Shown one piece after another: positions 1 through 5,757 of a stretch of 38,967 nucleotides of DNA; within the stretch, counting starts at the first letter, position 1; the number at the start of each line of letters is the position of its first letter. The notes below the pieces were generated by a model. It was not told the origin of the DNA. It worked only from the letters and a program-made list of their open reading frames with translations, and ran no database searches. Origin of the DNA: a virus; the IMG/VR virus record IMGVR_UViG_3300045996_001092, positions 1-38,967 of that record; one strand, 5' to 3'. A program made the position numbers and the translations under genes.

Positions 1-30
1 AACCGGGTGGAAAAAAATGCAGCGATGGAC

Positions 31-399
31 CTACAGCAGATCAGCGCTACCGAAACGAACGACGCCGCCCGGATTGACCTGGTGCGAGTGCTTAGCCACA
101 TCCGGGAGGAAGGACAGGCCAGCGATGGGAGGAAGGGCCGTGCTGACCTTTTGCAGGTCGCTCCATGCCTTGTCGGCTTCCTCGGAGAGCTGCTGCTGGA
201 AGTAGTCGGTGCGGGGGGCGGCGGCTTCAAGCCAGCCAAGGCATTCCGCTTCGTGCTCGGTCAACGGTTCGCAGCAAGCGAAGCAAGGCGGCGAGATACA
301 GCAGCGGCAACCACCGCGATGCTCCACAAGTCGCGCGAACATGTCACTGTCGTTGGCGAGAGCTTCGCTAAGCGCTTCCAACTGCTTGGTCTGTTCCAT
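31..399 (-). CDS. Cysteine-rich phage protein of unknown function
   Basis: A 122-residue protein I do not recognise. Its middle (about residues 30-53) is unusually rich in cysteine (motifs CRCC, PCFACC and a later EAEC), which suggests a small metal-binding knuckle; the rest looks helical and acidic, with no signal peptide or membrane segment. An AAGGAACC ribosome-binding site sits a few bases before the ATG at 399. It is the third gene of the leftward operon that starts with the Cro-like gene, after an 88-base gap. In a circular genome it would be followed by the genes at the right end of the window. Function unknown; the reading as a real gene rests on the ribosome site, the operon position and the lack of a competing frame. 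Confidence 0.7.
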   Translation of the reverse strand: MEQTKQLEALSEALANDSDMFARLVEHRGGCRCCISPPCFACCEPLTEHEAECLGWLEAAAPRTDYFQQQLSEEADKAWSDLQKVSTALPPIAGLSFLPDVAKHSHQVNPGGVVRFGSADLL

Positions 400-486
400 G
401 ATGGGTTCCTTGGTGGGTTAGGCGGGGGATGCAGGTGCCGTGCTGGCGAGTGCGCTATGGGGTACTGGGCGGCGTGTGAGAGGCGG

Positions 487-1347
487 TCAGGCGGCACGCC
501 GGTACGTTGTGCCGTTGCTGCGGATCGCGTAGCCGTTGGCCTCGATGAACGCCTGACGGGCCGCCACGGCTTCTTCTTCCGACGCGAACATGCCGACGAT
601 GTTCTTGCCGACCTTGGCCTTGAAGGGGCGCGACAGGCCGGGGTACAGGTTGAATACGCCAGGATTCGCCTTGGTCTTGCCGCTCCACTTCTTGACGGCT
701 TCGGCGCTGTTCTCGGTGGCAAGCTGAATGTGGACGTTGCCCACCTCGTAGCCGCCAGAGTCCTTGATGCGGGACATGACGTATTTGCCCTTGCCGCGCC
801 CGCGCTGCTCAAACTTCCCGCTCTCCTGCCAGATGTCGATCCACTGAGCGAAGGACAGATGCCACTCAATGCCGCGATTACGGGCGGCGTTGGCTTGGCT
901 ACGGTAGGCCGCGACAGCGCCACACTTGCGCCATTCGTTCATGGCCTCGACGGGCAGCCCGTAGGCGGCGAGGCTGCGAGCGTTGCGCTGAACGTCGCGG
1001 GCGGTCTGCTTGGCCTCAGTCGTTTTGTGCTGTCCGCCCTGATCCCAAGTGACGCCATGCTTGCGCAGCAATTGCCGGACGCGCTCGCGGGTGATCTGGA
1101 AAACGTCGCCGATCTTCTGGAGGGTGAGCCCTTGGCGGTACATGGACGCCATGCGCTCGATGCTGGCGATGTCCCTGCGGGCGCAGCCGTTGTCCTTGCG
1201 CCCATCCGCGACCGTGATCCCGTTGCGCTTGGCCCAGCGGTGAATCGTGGGGCGGGTCACGCCAAGAGAGGCGGCAATCTCCGACATGCTTTTGCCCTCG
1301 CTCGCGAGGGTGAAGGCTTGGGGGAGGATGAAGGCGCGGCGGCTCAT
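487..1347 (-). CDS. Double HTH protein with AP2-like C-terminus
   Basis: A 286-residue DNA-binding protein. The start at 1347 is chosen because ATGA overlaps the stop of the Cro-like gene; a longer frame upstream is the shadow of that gene. Two helix-turn-helix units are visible: residues about 15-40 (MSEIAASLGVTRPTIHRWAK) and about 62-86, where LQKIGDVFQITRERVRQLL is almost a textbook sigma-70 region 4.2 helix pair. The middle (YVMSRIKDSGGYEVGNVHI) resembles the part of phage HNH-type proteins that follows the nuclease core, but no HNH cysteines or histidine pair are seen. The end (VFNLYPGLSRPFKAKVG, then a FASEEEAVAARQAF helix) has an AP2/integrase-type DNA-binding look. Likely a regulator or degenerate homing-nuclease relative; the target is unknown. 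Confidence 0.8.
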   Translation of the reverse strand: MSRRAFILPQAFTLASEGKSMSEIAASLGVTRPTIHRWAKRNGITVADGRKDNGCARRDIASIERMASMYRQGLTLQKIGDVFQITRERVRQLLRKHGVTWDQGGQHKTTEAKQTARDVQRNARSLAAYGLPVEAMNEWRKCGAVAAYRSQANAARNRGIEWHLSFAQWIDIWQESGKFEQRGRGKGKYVMSRIKDSGGYEVGNVHIQLATENSAEAVKKWSGKTKANPGVFNLYPGLSRPFKAKVGKNIVGMFASEEEAVAARQAFIEANGYAIRSNGTTYRRAA

Positions 1348-1553
1348 TGGGCGACCGCCTTCTTGGCGAGCTGCCGCTTGGCCTTGGTGGAAAGCTCCGC
1401 GAGCTTCTGCCCGATGGAGTACCGGGGATTCGGGTTCTTCCCGGTGCCAATTTCGCAGATGGTGGACTGCGAGCAGTTGCACAGTTCCGCAAGCCGGGCT
1501 TGGCTGTAGCCCGCCTCTTTGAGCAACGCCATGGTTTCAACCCAATTCATCAT
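1344..1553 (-). CDS. Cro-like small HTH repressor
   Basis: A 69-residue protein made of little more than one helix-turn-helix: YSQARLAELCNCSQSTICEI at residues 15-34, with the Q/S recognition-helix pattern of XRE/Cro proteins. It starts at a double ATG (1548-1553) and is divergent from the CI-like gene, with only 73 bases between the two starts, filled with palindromic operators. That position and size match lambda Cro, the early repressor that competes with CI. The basic tail (TKAKRQLAKKAVAQ) could add non-specific DNA contacts. The Cro role is inferred from layout; binding to the operators has to be assumed. Confidence 0.75.
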   Translation of the reverse strand: MMNWVETMALLKEAGYSQARLAELCNCSQSTICEIGTGKNPNPRYSIGQKLAELSTKAKRQLAKKAVAQ

Positions 1554-1563
1554 GCCCCGAGTG

Positions 1564-1619
1564 TATCGGAGCGCCGATATTTGCGCTATCGGTTATCCGA
1601 CAGACGGTACCGCTACCGT
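1564..1619. promoter_or_regulatory. Operator cluster between cro-like and cI-like genes
   Basis: Three 16-bp sites with 6-4-6 symmetry lie in the 73-base divergent gap. 1564-1579 is TATCGG-AGCG-CCGATA (perfect arms), 1587-1602 is TATCGG-TTAT-CCGACA (one arm mismatch), and 1604-1619 is ACGGTA-CCGC-TACCGT (perfect arms but a different half-site). A further half-site plus spacer, TATCGGTTAT, runs from 1619 into the cI-like start codon. Start-to-start spacing is 23 and 17 bases. The number and spacing recall lambda operator regions. CI and/or Cro binding is inferred. Confidence 0.75.
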
Positions 1620-1626
1620 ATCGGTT

Positions 1627-2055
1627 ATGGCTTCCAAGCGTGAACGAACCGAATACGGAGAGCGCCTTTTCCAGGCGCGCACCAAGGCGAAGCTCACGCA
1701 GCCGCAGTTAGCGAAGGCTGCGGGGATGGCTCAGAGCACCCTGGCGGAACTGGAGTACATCGGCAGCGGGTCTTCCTTCACGGCGCAGATAGCCAACGCC
1801 TGCGGCGTCCGGGCAGAATGGCTCGCCAATGGGGAGGGGCCGATGGTGGATCAGCCTTTGGAACTGCGGCCCGAAGTCATCGCTGCGGCGAAGCAAATCA
1901 ACGACCTGACCGACAAGCAGCGCGCTTGGGTCTTGTCAACGCTTGTCCATGTGTTGGAAGTCGCCCACGAGACTTTCACGGTGAATACTTCTGCGCTAGA
2001 TCAAACGGATGAGGAACCGAACCGTCCTACGACGCCGTTACAGAAAAGCGCTTAA
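1627..2055 (+). CDS. CI-like prophage repressor without peptidase domain
   Basis: A 142-residue XRE-family protein, the probable lysogeny repressor. The HTH covers about residues 8-62: GERLFQARTKAKLTQPQLAK, then AGMAQSTLAELE as recognition helix, followed by NACGVRAEWLANGEGPM, the usual end of this phage repressor domain. The C-terminal 75 residues are a short helical region (QINDLTDKQRAWVLSTLVHV) and a polar tail. There is no S24/LexA-like serine-lysine peptidase, so RecA-stimulated self-cleavage is not expected. The ATG at 1627 is preferred because upstream codons run through the operators; no Shine-Dalgarno sequence precedes it, so it may be leaderless like lambda cI from PRM. Two further rightward genes follow before a terminator. 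Confidence 0.85.
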   Translation: MASKRERTEYGERLFQARTKAKLTQPQLAKAAGMAQSTLAELEYIGSGSSFTAQIANACGVRAEWLANGEGPMVDQPLELRPEVIAAAKQINDLTDKQRAWVLSTLVHVLEVAHETFTVNTSALDQTDEEPNRPTTPLQKSA

Positions 2056-2141
2056 GTGGTTGATTTTTATCAGTTTGTTCCTGGTCAGTGGTTGCTACTT
2101 GATTGCCTCCGGAGCACATTCGATGCTCAACAGGAGGTTGC

Positions 2142-2399
2142 ATGAAATTGGTGCATTTGGGAGAGGTTCGCGATCTGCTGGCGCAATGGGAGCGGGTCCG
2201 CGACTCGGTGAGAGGCGGCAAGACGCGAGGATTCGCCATTGCGCTCCAAGACGAGGATGGCCGAGAGGTCATCTATACAGGCGGGACGTACAAGGCAGAT
2301 CCCGCCTCCGCCATGAAGTCAACGCTACGGCTTTCGGCAGCGCTGGTTGACGCGAACGACCCGCCGCCGCAAGCACTGTCAGAACGCAGGTTCAAGTAG
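2142..2399 (+). CDS. Small phage protein downstream of repressor
   Basis: An 85-residue protein with a strong CAGGAGG ribosome site just before the ATG at 2142; the upstream in-frame ATG at 2103 lacks one. The N-terminus (HLGEVRDLLAQWERVRDSVR) is helical and the centre (GFAIALQDEDGREVIYTGG) looks like two beta strands. There is no signal or membrane segment. I do not recognise a function. It lies between the repressor and a secreted protein and in front of the only terminator of this cassette, so it may be expressed in the lysogen together with the repressor. Confidence 0.7.
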   Translation: MKLVHLGEVRDLLAQWERVRDSVRGGKTRGFAIALQDEDGREVIYTGGTYKADPASAMKSTLRLSAALVDANDPPPQALSERRFK

Positions 2400-2439
2400 T
2401 ACCGCGCCCGTGCGGATCGCGGGTTCTACTGGAGAGAGC

Positions 2440-2721
2440 ATGCATAAACTCGCAGTCATCATCCTGGCGGGCGCGGTGTCACCCGCGTTCGCCCAGACCT
2501 ACGTCGCGCCGCATGTCCGCAAGGACGGCACCTACGTGCAGGGCCACACCCGCACCAAGCCGAACAACACCGTAGACGACAACTACGGCACCAAGGGGAA
2601 TTACAACCCCTACACCGGTCAGAGCGGCACCCAGCCCCGCTCCTATGAGCAACCCATGCCTGCGCCCTCCTACGGGCAGCAATGCGGGTACACATCGAAC
2701 GGGCGCTACGTCTGTCGATAG
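2440..2721 (+). CDS. Small secreted protein in immunity cassette
   Basis: A 93-residue protein with a clear Sec signal peptide: short basic start (MHK), hydrophobic LAVIILAGAVSPAFA and an AXA-type cleavage site (AFA/Q) near residue 18. The mature part is polar, rich in Tyr, Gly, Asn, Pro and Thr (YVQGHTRTKPNNTVDDNYG), with the form of many small periplasmic proteins of proteobacteria, and ends with a two-cysteine stretch (CGYTSNGRYVCR) that could form a disulfide. The start at 2440 is fixed by GGAGAGAG eight bases upstream. It sits in the repressor cassette and so may be made by the lysogen and alter the host envelope; this is inference. Confidence 0.75.
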   Translation: MHKLAVIILAGAVSPAFAQTYVAPHVRKDGTYVQGHTRTKPNNTVDDNYGTKGNYNPYTGQSGTQPRSYEQPMPAPSYGQQCGYTSNGRYVCR

Positions 2722-2741
2722 ACCGGCCCAGCTCCTGACCG

Positions 2742-2762
2742 ACCCGCTTCGGCGGGTTTTTT
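2742..2762 (+). terminator. Rho-independent terminator of repressor cassette
   Basis: ACCCGC-TTCG-GCGGGT stem with a UUCG tetraloop followed by TTTTTT, 20 bases after the stop of the secreted protein gene. A second hairpin, GCGGG-TTTTT-CCCGC at 2770-2784, follows at once and may back it up. The pair separates the repressor cassette from the early promoter region. Confidence 0.85.
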
Positions 2763-2792
2763 GTTCTCTGCGGGTTTTTCCCGCCGACCGTT

Positions 2793-2863
2793 TATCGGAT
2801 GGTTGCCGATATTTATCGGAATACCGTTGCGACCTCTTGCGCGCCTCTATCGGTTGGCCGATA
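2793..2863. promoter_or_regulatory. Second operator cluster before rightward early operon
   Basis: The TATCGG/CCGATA hexamer of the first cluster recurs here: TATCGG at 2793-2798, CCGATA at 2806-2811, TATCGG at 2814-2819, and a perfect 6-4-6 site TATCGG-TTGG-CCGATA at 2848-2863. TATCGG-AATA-CCGTTG at 2814-2829 is a half-conserved 6-4-6 site. Together with 1564-1619 these sites bracket the repressor cassette, as OL and OR bracket the lambda immunity region. Confidence 0.75.
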
Positions 2864-2865
2864 CT
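2837..2865 (+). promoter_or_regulatory. Candidate rightward early promoter
   Basis: TTGCGC (2837-2842) and GATACT (2860-2865) are 17 bases apart, the optimal sigma-70 spacing; they match the consensus at 3 and 4 of 6 positions. The perfect operator 2848-2863 lies in the spacer and covers four bases of the -10 box, so a bound repressor would block polymerase. Start of transcription would fall near 2872, just at the leader hairpin. Predicted by eye only. Confidence 0.5.
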
Positions 2866-2868
2866 CCA

Positions 2869-2890
2869 ATCACGCCGTCGCAAACACGGC
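2869..2890 (+). repeat. Leader direct repeat, copy 1
   Basis: A 22-base stretch repeated without mismatch at 3219-3240. It contains GCCGT-CGCAAAC-ACGGC, a 5-bp stem (6 bp in this copy) with a seven-base loop, ending 17 bases before the start codon of the next gene and just before its ribosome site. It probably forms in the mRNA leader. Confidence 0.85.
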
Positions 2891-2907
2891 GCTAACAGGA
2901 GAAGCAG

Positions 2908-3174
2908 ATGCAAGCGCAATCGTTCACCCTCGGTCAACTGCCCGTCACGATCACGCAACCCGAGTGGGCCGCTCAGCGCGGTCGCTTTGTCGCAGGCGTG
3001 GTCATCGGCAGCAATCGCTACAGCGCAGAGGGCAAGACGCCCGAGCGTGCCGCCCGCTGGCTGCGGGTGAAGAACGCTGGTCTGTTCGCCTACAGCGATG
3101 CCTGCCTGACGATGTGCTTTGCCGACGCTGCCAAAGCCCGCCGCGCAGCCATTCGCGCCGCCCTCGCCCACTAG
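2908..3174 (+). CDS. First gene of rightward early operon, unknown
   Basis: An 88-residue basic protein. ATG at 2908 follows AGGAGAAGCAG. The sequence alternates strands and helices (QLPVTITQPEWAAQRGRFVA; later KTPERAARWLRVKNAG and AKARRAAIRAALAH at the end). It has no recognisable domain, signal or membrane segment. As the first gene behind the repressed promoter it would be among the earliest products after induction, a place where phages often keep host-takeover or antirepressor proteins; the role here is unknown. Confidence 0.65.
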   Translation: MQAQSFTLGQLPVTITQPEWAAQRGRFVAGVVIGSNRYSAEGKTPERAARWLRVKNAGLFAYSDACLTMCFADAAKARRAAIRAALAH

Positions 3175-3218
3175 CCCCCAGCCTGAAGCATCGCGTGCGG
3201 TGCTTTGGATTGATGACT

Positions 3219-3240
3219 ATCACGCCGTCGCAAACACGGC
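3219..3240 (+). repeat. Leader direct repeat, copy 2
   Basis: Exact second copy of the 22 bases at 2869-2890, 350 bases downstream and again directly before a ribosome site and start codon (ATG 3254). The same GCCGT...ACGGC hairpin can form. The sequences on either side are unrelated, so the identity is confined to the hairpin. Confidence 0.85.
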
Positions 3241-3253
3241 AGAAGGAGCGCAG

Positions 3254-3502
3254 ATGCGAGATGACTCACAAAACGATGGCGGCCCGGCGTTCCATGAAGT
3301 GCCCGCCGACTGCAACGGCTACGAAGGCCGTCCCGGCATGACGCTGCGCGACTACTTCGCGGCGAAGGCGATGGAGGCATTCGCTGCCGGCGCTCAGAAC
3401 ATGGGCGACATGGATAGGGCCGAAGTGCGCCGCCAGTTCGACCTGGTTGGCGACTTCGCTTACCTGATGGCGGACTCGATGCTCAAGGCGAGGTCCGCAT
3501 GA
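3254..3502 (+). CDS. Conserved small phage protein (GMTLRDYFAAKAM family)
   Basis: An 82-residue protein carrying GMTLRDYFAAKAMEAF in its centre and YLMADSMLKAR at the end. This pairing is very common in small phage and prophage proteins of unknown function; here I rely on recall of the family. AAGGAGCGCAG precedes the ATG at 3254; the longer frame upstream has no such site. The stop overlaps the next start as ATGA. Confidence 0.8.
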   Translation: MRDDSQNDGGPAFHEVPADCNGYEGRPGMTLRDYFAAKAMEAFAAGAQNMGDMDRAEVRRQFDLVGDFAYLMADSMLKARSA

Positions 3503-3762
3503 CCCGCACCTTCACCACCACCCTTGACTTAGCGCTGCTTGATGGCGCGAGCGGGCATCTGGAGATCGAAGTCGAGTTTGAGCACACCCGCGAAAGCGGC
3601 GATGGCTTCCACGAACAGCACCACCCCGCCGATGTCGAACTGCTGCGCGTTACGGCTGATCCGGTGTTCGGCCCCGAAGTAGACCTTCTCCCCCTGTTTG
3701 GAAAGCGCATCAAAGAGAGCCTTTGCCAGATGGCTTTGGAGAGCTTGGAGGAGACGGTATGA
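3499..3762 (+). CDS. Hypothetical early protein
   Basis: An 87-residue acidic protein. The first part (TRTFTTTLDLALLDG, then LEIEVEFEHTRESGDG) reads like beta strands and the end (GKRIKESLCQMALESLEETV) like an amphipathic helix. It is joined to both neighbours by ATGA overlaps, so translation is probably coupled. No domain recognised. Confidence 0.65.
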   Translation: MTRTFTTTLDLALLDGASGHLEIEVEFEHTRESGDGFHEQHHPADVELLRVTADPVFGPEVDLLPLFGKRIKESLCQMALESLEETV

Positions 3763-4016
3763 GCAAGCACACGCCGGGCAGCATCGCCGCCCTCGCGGAG
3801 GAGGCTCGCATGATGCCGTGGGAGCAATCCACCACGGACGTGCCGTTCAGCGCCCGGTACGCATTCCAGCAGGCGATCACAGCTGACCACTACATGGAAC
3901 TGCTGGAGGCGCTGCGTGACCTCGCCGACGCTGGTGAGGAGGCGTGGGGTGGCGAGCGCCCGTGCGTTAGTTGGGCTCGCACTGTCATCGCCAAAGCAAC
4001 CGGAGAGTCCGCATGA
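3759..4016 (+). CDS. Hypothetical early protein
   Basis: An 85-residue mostly helical protein (SIAALAEEARMMPWEQSTTD; HYMELLEALRDLADAGEEAW). The start at 3759 overlaps the preceding stop as ATGA; an in-frame ATG at 3723 lies inside the previous gene. The pattern HYMELLEALRDLADAGEEAW and a closing RTVIAKATGE is typical of small phage proteins whose function is not known. Confidence 0.65.
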   Translation: MSKHTPGSIAALAEEARMMPWEQSTTDVPFSARYAFQQAITADHYMELLEALRDLADAGEEAWGGERPCVSWARTVIAKATGESA

Positions 4017-4264
4017 CCGCCACGCTGACCCGCTCCGAGAACCGCCAGCGCATCGACCTCCTGGAAGCGCGGGAGAGCGTTCTTAGGGCGATTGATGACG
4101 TTTCCTTCGTCGAGTGGGAGCCGGGAGACCGCGACGAGATGAACCTTGCTGTGACCGACCGGAACGGCGCGCAGCTTTCCATCACTTTCGTTAACGCGCT
4201 GCCGCAAGAAGTCGTCCTTGCTGGCTTGCAGGCGATGCGCAAAGCACTGGAGGAGAAGCTGTGA
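4013..4264 (+). CDS. Hypothetical early protein
   Basis: An 83-residue protein starting with ATGA overlap at 4013. An N-terminal helix (RQRIDLLEARESVLRAIDDV) is followed by two likely strands (EMNLAVTDRNGAQLSITFVN) and a last helix (EVVLAGLQAMRKALEEKL). No family recognised. It is part of the coupled series of small genes, with GTGA joining it to the next one. Confidence 0.65.
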   Translation: MTATLTRSENRQRIDLLEARESVLRAIDDVSFVEWEPGDRDEMNLAVTDRNGAQLSITFVNALPQEVVLAGLQAMRKALEEKL

Positions 4265-4878
4265 ATCAAGACCATTTGGCCGCGCCCTCTGATGGCGGCA
4301 AGAAGTCCCCGCAAAGCGTAATGATGTCGGCCTACGCGCTCTGTCCGACCGACATGAGCCACCCTGCCCGCATGGCTTGGATGGCTGACTACTTCCTGAG
4401 GAAGTACGACGCCCGCCCCGTGGCCGCGCCCTCTGATGGGGAGCGGGAAGCGCGTCCGTTGTTCGATCCGAACTCTCCCCGCGAAGGATACGTGTCCGAT
4501 GCGGAATGGGCTGCGCGGCGAGCCGCAAAGACGGACACCTGCGAGCAGCGCCTGCGCGATGTGTTGGCCGTGGTTCAGGAATATCTGCCGCCCGATGGGC
4601 TCGACGCCGAAGAGGCAATGAGCCGTATCACCGCGCTGGTAGACCCTATGCCTGCCGCTTCTGCCGCCCGTAGCGCTGAAATCCAGCAGCTCAGAGAGGA
4701 CGCGGAACGGTATCGCTGGCTGCGCAGTCATGGCCGATGCGATGGCAAGCACCCACAAGGCGTGGACATTGGCGACCGCCTCAAGTCGCAGGTTTCGTTC
4801 CGCTACTGGATCGAACCCAACGCCCTTGACGCCGCGATTGACAAGGACCGTTTTGCCTTCAAGGAGTCGAAGCAATGA
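4261..4878 (+). CDS. Phage protein with ERYRWLRS/ALDAAID end
   Basis: A 205-residue protein with a GTG start at 4261 that overlaps the previous stop. The C-terminal third (EIQQLREDAERYRWLRSHG, then EPNALDAAIDK) is a module seen at the end of many otherwise unrelated phage proteins; its role is unknown. The N-terminal part is low in recognisable structure and repeats AAPSDG (residues 7-12 and again near 56-61). There is no membrane segment. The patchwork look suggests modular assembly. Confidence 0.7.
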   Translation: MNQDHLAAPSDGGKKSPQSVMMSAYALCPTDMSHPARMAWMADYFLRKYDARPVAAPSDGEREARPLFDPNSPREGYVSDAEWAARRAAKTDTCEQRLRDVLAVVQEYLPPDGLDAEEAMSRITALVDPMPAASAARSAEIQQLREDAERYRWLRSHGRCDGKHPQGVDIGDRLKSQVSFRYWIEPNALDAAIDKDRFAFKESKQ

Positions 4879-5033
4879 CTCCCCACGAATACCGTCAGGG
4901 CAGGGAGTCGGAAGCATGCCGCCAAGCAACGATTGCCGCTTATCTCGGACTGTGGGATGCCATCAGGGGCGGCAAGTACCCGCTGCTGTTTCTGGTGGTG
5001 TGGACGGGCTTCTGCGCTTTGGTGGTCGCATGA
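4875..5033 (+). CDS. Membrane micro-protein, 52 aa
   Basis: ATG at 4875 overlaps the preceding stop (ATGA). The protein has a polar N-terminal half (TPHEYRQGRESEACRQATIA) and a C-terminal hydrophobic helix (YPLLFLVVWTGFCALVVA) that would span the inner membrane once. It opens a run of five consecutive very small genes. Function unknown. Confidence 0.65.
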   Translation: MTPHEYRQGRESEACRQATIAAYLGLWDAIRGGKYPLLFLVVWTGFCALVVA

Positions 5034-5182
5034 TGGCCGTCCTTGGCCTCATCGCAGGCAACTTCATCTACCAGCTACTGCTGGACACGCCCAACTACAT
5101 GGTAGCGGCTGAGCGCAGCTTCTTCATGGTCGGAGCGGTTGCGGTCTACGTCGCCCTCCAGAAGTTTGGAGGCCGCGCATGA
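5030..5182 (+). CDS. Membrane micro-protein, 50 aa
   Basis: Starts at a double ATG overlapping the previous stop (ATGATG at 5030). Two hydrophobic stretches, MAVLGLIAGNFIYQLLL and SFFMVGAVAVYVALQKF, are separated by a polar loop (DTPNYMVAAER), giving a likely two-helix hairpin in the inner membrane. Its form resembles small phage membrane proteins of unknown role. Confidence 0.65.
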   Translation: MMAVLGLIAGNFIYQLLLDTPNYMVAAERSFFMVGAVAVYVALQKFGGRA

Positions 5183-5334
5183 TGCGCGCCGCCGTCCGAG
5201 TCTTGCGGCTTCTGCCAGCCCGTATCGAGCTGGAGTACCTGCGCGCCGCTCAGCGCCAGATCCACCCCTTGCACCCCGATGTGGCGTTCATCGCCCTGCG
5301 CATCAACGAACTGGAGGACATCTTTCATGGGTAA
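5179..5334 (+). CDS. Micro-protein, 51 aa, soluble
   Basis: Again joined by ATGATG at 5179 to the previous stop. The product is basic at the start (RAAVRVLRLLPARIELEYLR) and acidic at the end (RINELEDIFHG), mostly helical, with no membrane segment. No family recognised. It overlaps the next small gene by eight bases. Confidence 0.55.
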   Translation: MMRAAVRVLRLLPARIELEYLRAAQRQIHPLHPDVAFIALRINELEDIFHG

Positions 5335-5428
5335 CACCAGCTTGTTCGGACTCTACCGGCACTACCGCACCGTCTCGCGCTACCCGCGCCTGCGTGCGCT
5401 GCGTCGTGCTCTGTGGGCGTGGCTGTGA
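5327..5428 (+). CDS. Arginine-rich micro-protein, 33 aa
   Basis: A 33-residue frame beginning inside the end of the previous gene. It has about eight arginines (YRHYRTVSRYPRLRALRRAL) and a tryptophan-rich end (WAWL). Its stop TGA shares its last base with the next ATG (5428). It may be a peptide or merely a frame that couples translation; weakly supported. Confidence 0.4.
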   Translation: MGNTSLFGLYRHYRTVSRYPRLRALRRALWAWL

Positions 5429-5550
5429 TGGACAACACACCCGATTACGGCTTTCGTGCCTATGTCATCGGAGCCTGCCTCATTGCTCTGATCATCTTTT
5501 CCGTGTGGGCCTATCACACATGGCCTCTTGCCTTTGACCTGGCGAGGTGA
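5428..5550 (+). CDS. Membrane micro-protein, 40 aa
   Basis: Starts at 5428 in TGATG overlap. One long hydrophobic stretch (YVIGACLIALIIFSVWAYHT) crosses the membrane, with short polar ends. It is the last of the small-gene run before the recombination genes. Function unknown. Confidence 0.6.
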   Translation: MDNTPDYGFRAYVIGACLIALIIFSVWAYHTWPLAFDLAR

Positions 5551-5553
5551 GGA

Positions 5554-5757
5554 ATGTCCGAGTGGCAACGAGCGCAGCAATGGTTAGAGGAACAGGAACA
5601 ACAGGAGAGCCAATATGAGTGTCTATCAAAAACTGAACGATGCGCGGGAGAAGTTTCACGCGCTCAAGCTGACCAAGACCGGCGAAAACAAGTTCGCAGG
5701 CTACAAGTACTTCGAGCTGGGGGACTTTCTGATTCCGGCCCTACAAGTTTTCCGTGA
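5554..5757 (+). CDS. Possible small gene overlapping the erf start
   Basis: AGGTGAGG at 5546-5553 is a good ribosome site for ATG 5554. The first 20 residues (MSEWQRAQQWLEEQEQQESQ) form a strongly helical, glutamine-rich stretch. After residue 20 the frame overlaps the erf gene and looks like its shadow. It may be a real 67-residue protein or an upstream frame that feeds ribosomes to erf. Confidence 0.35.
   Translation: MSEWQRAQQWLEEQEQQESQYECLSKTERCAGEVSRAQADQDRRKQVRRLQVLRAGGLSDSGPTSFP

Noticed and set aside
7-1509. Very long rightward frame across the left end
   Set aside because: It is the antisense shadow of the Cro-side leftward genes, with low-complexity GC-rich translation and no ribosome site.
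2009-2350. Rightward frame with a hydrophobic stretch and lipobox-like LVSGC after the repressor gene
   Set aside because: Its first part is a shadow of the repressor end and its last two thirds are a shadow of the gene at 2142-2399; no ribosome site precedes it.
4898-4905. KOPS-like GGGNAGGG words (also at 25277 and 36155) as targets of the FtsK-gamma-like protein
   Set aside because: Their number is not above what a GC-rich 39-kb sequence should hold by chance, and they show no cluster.
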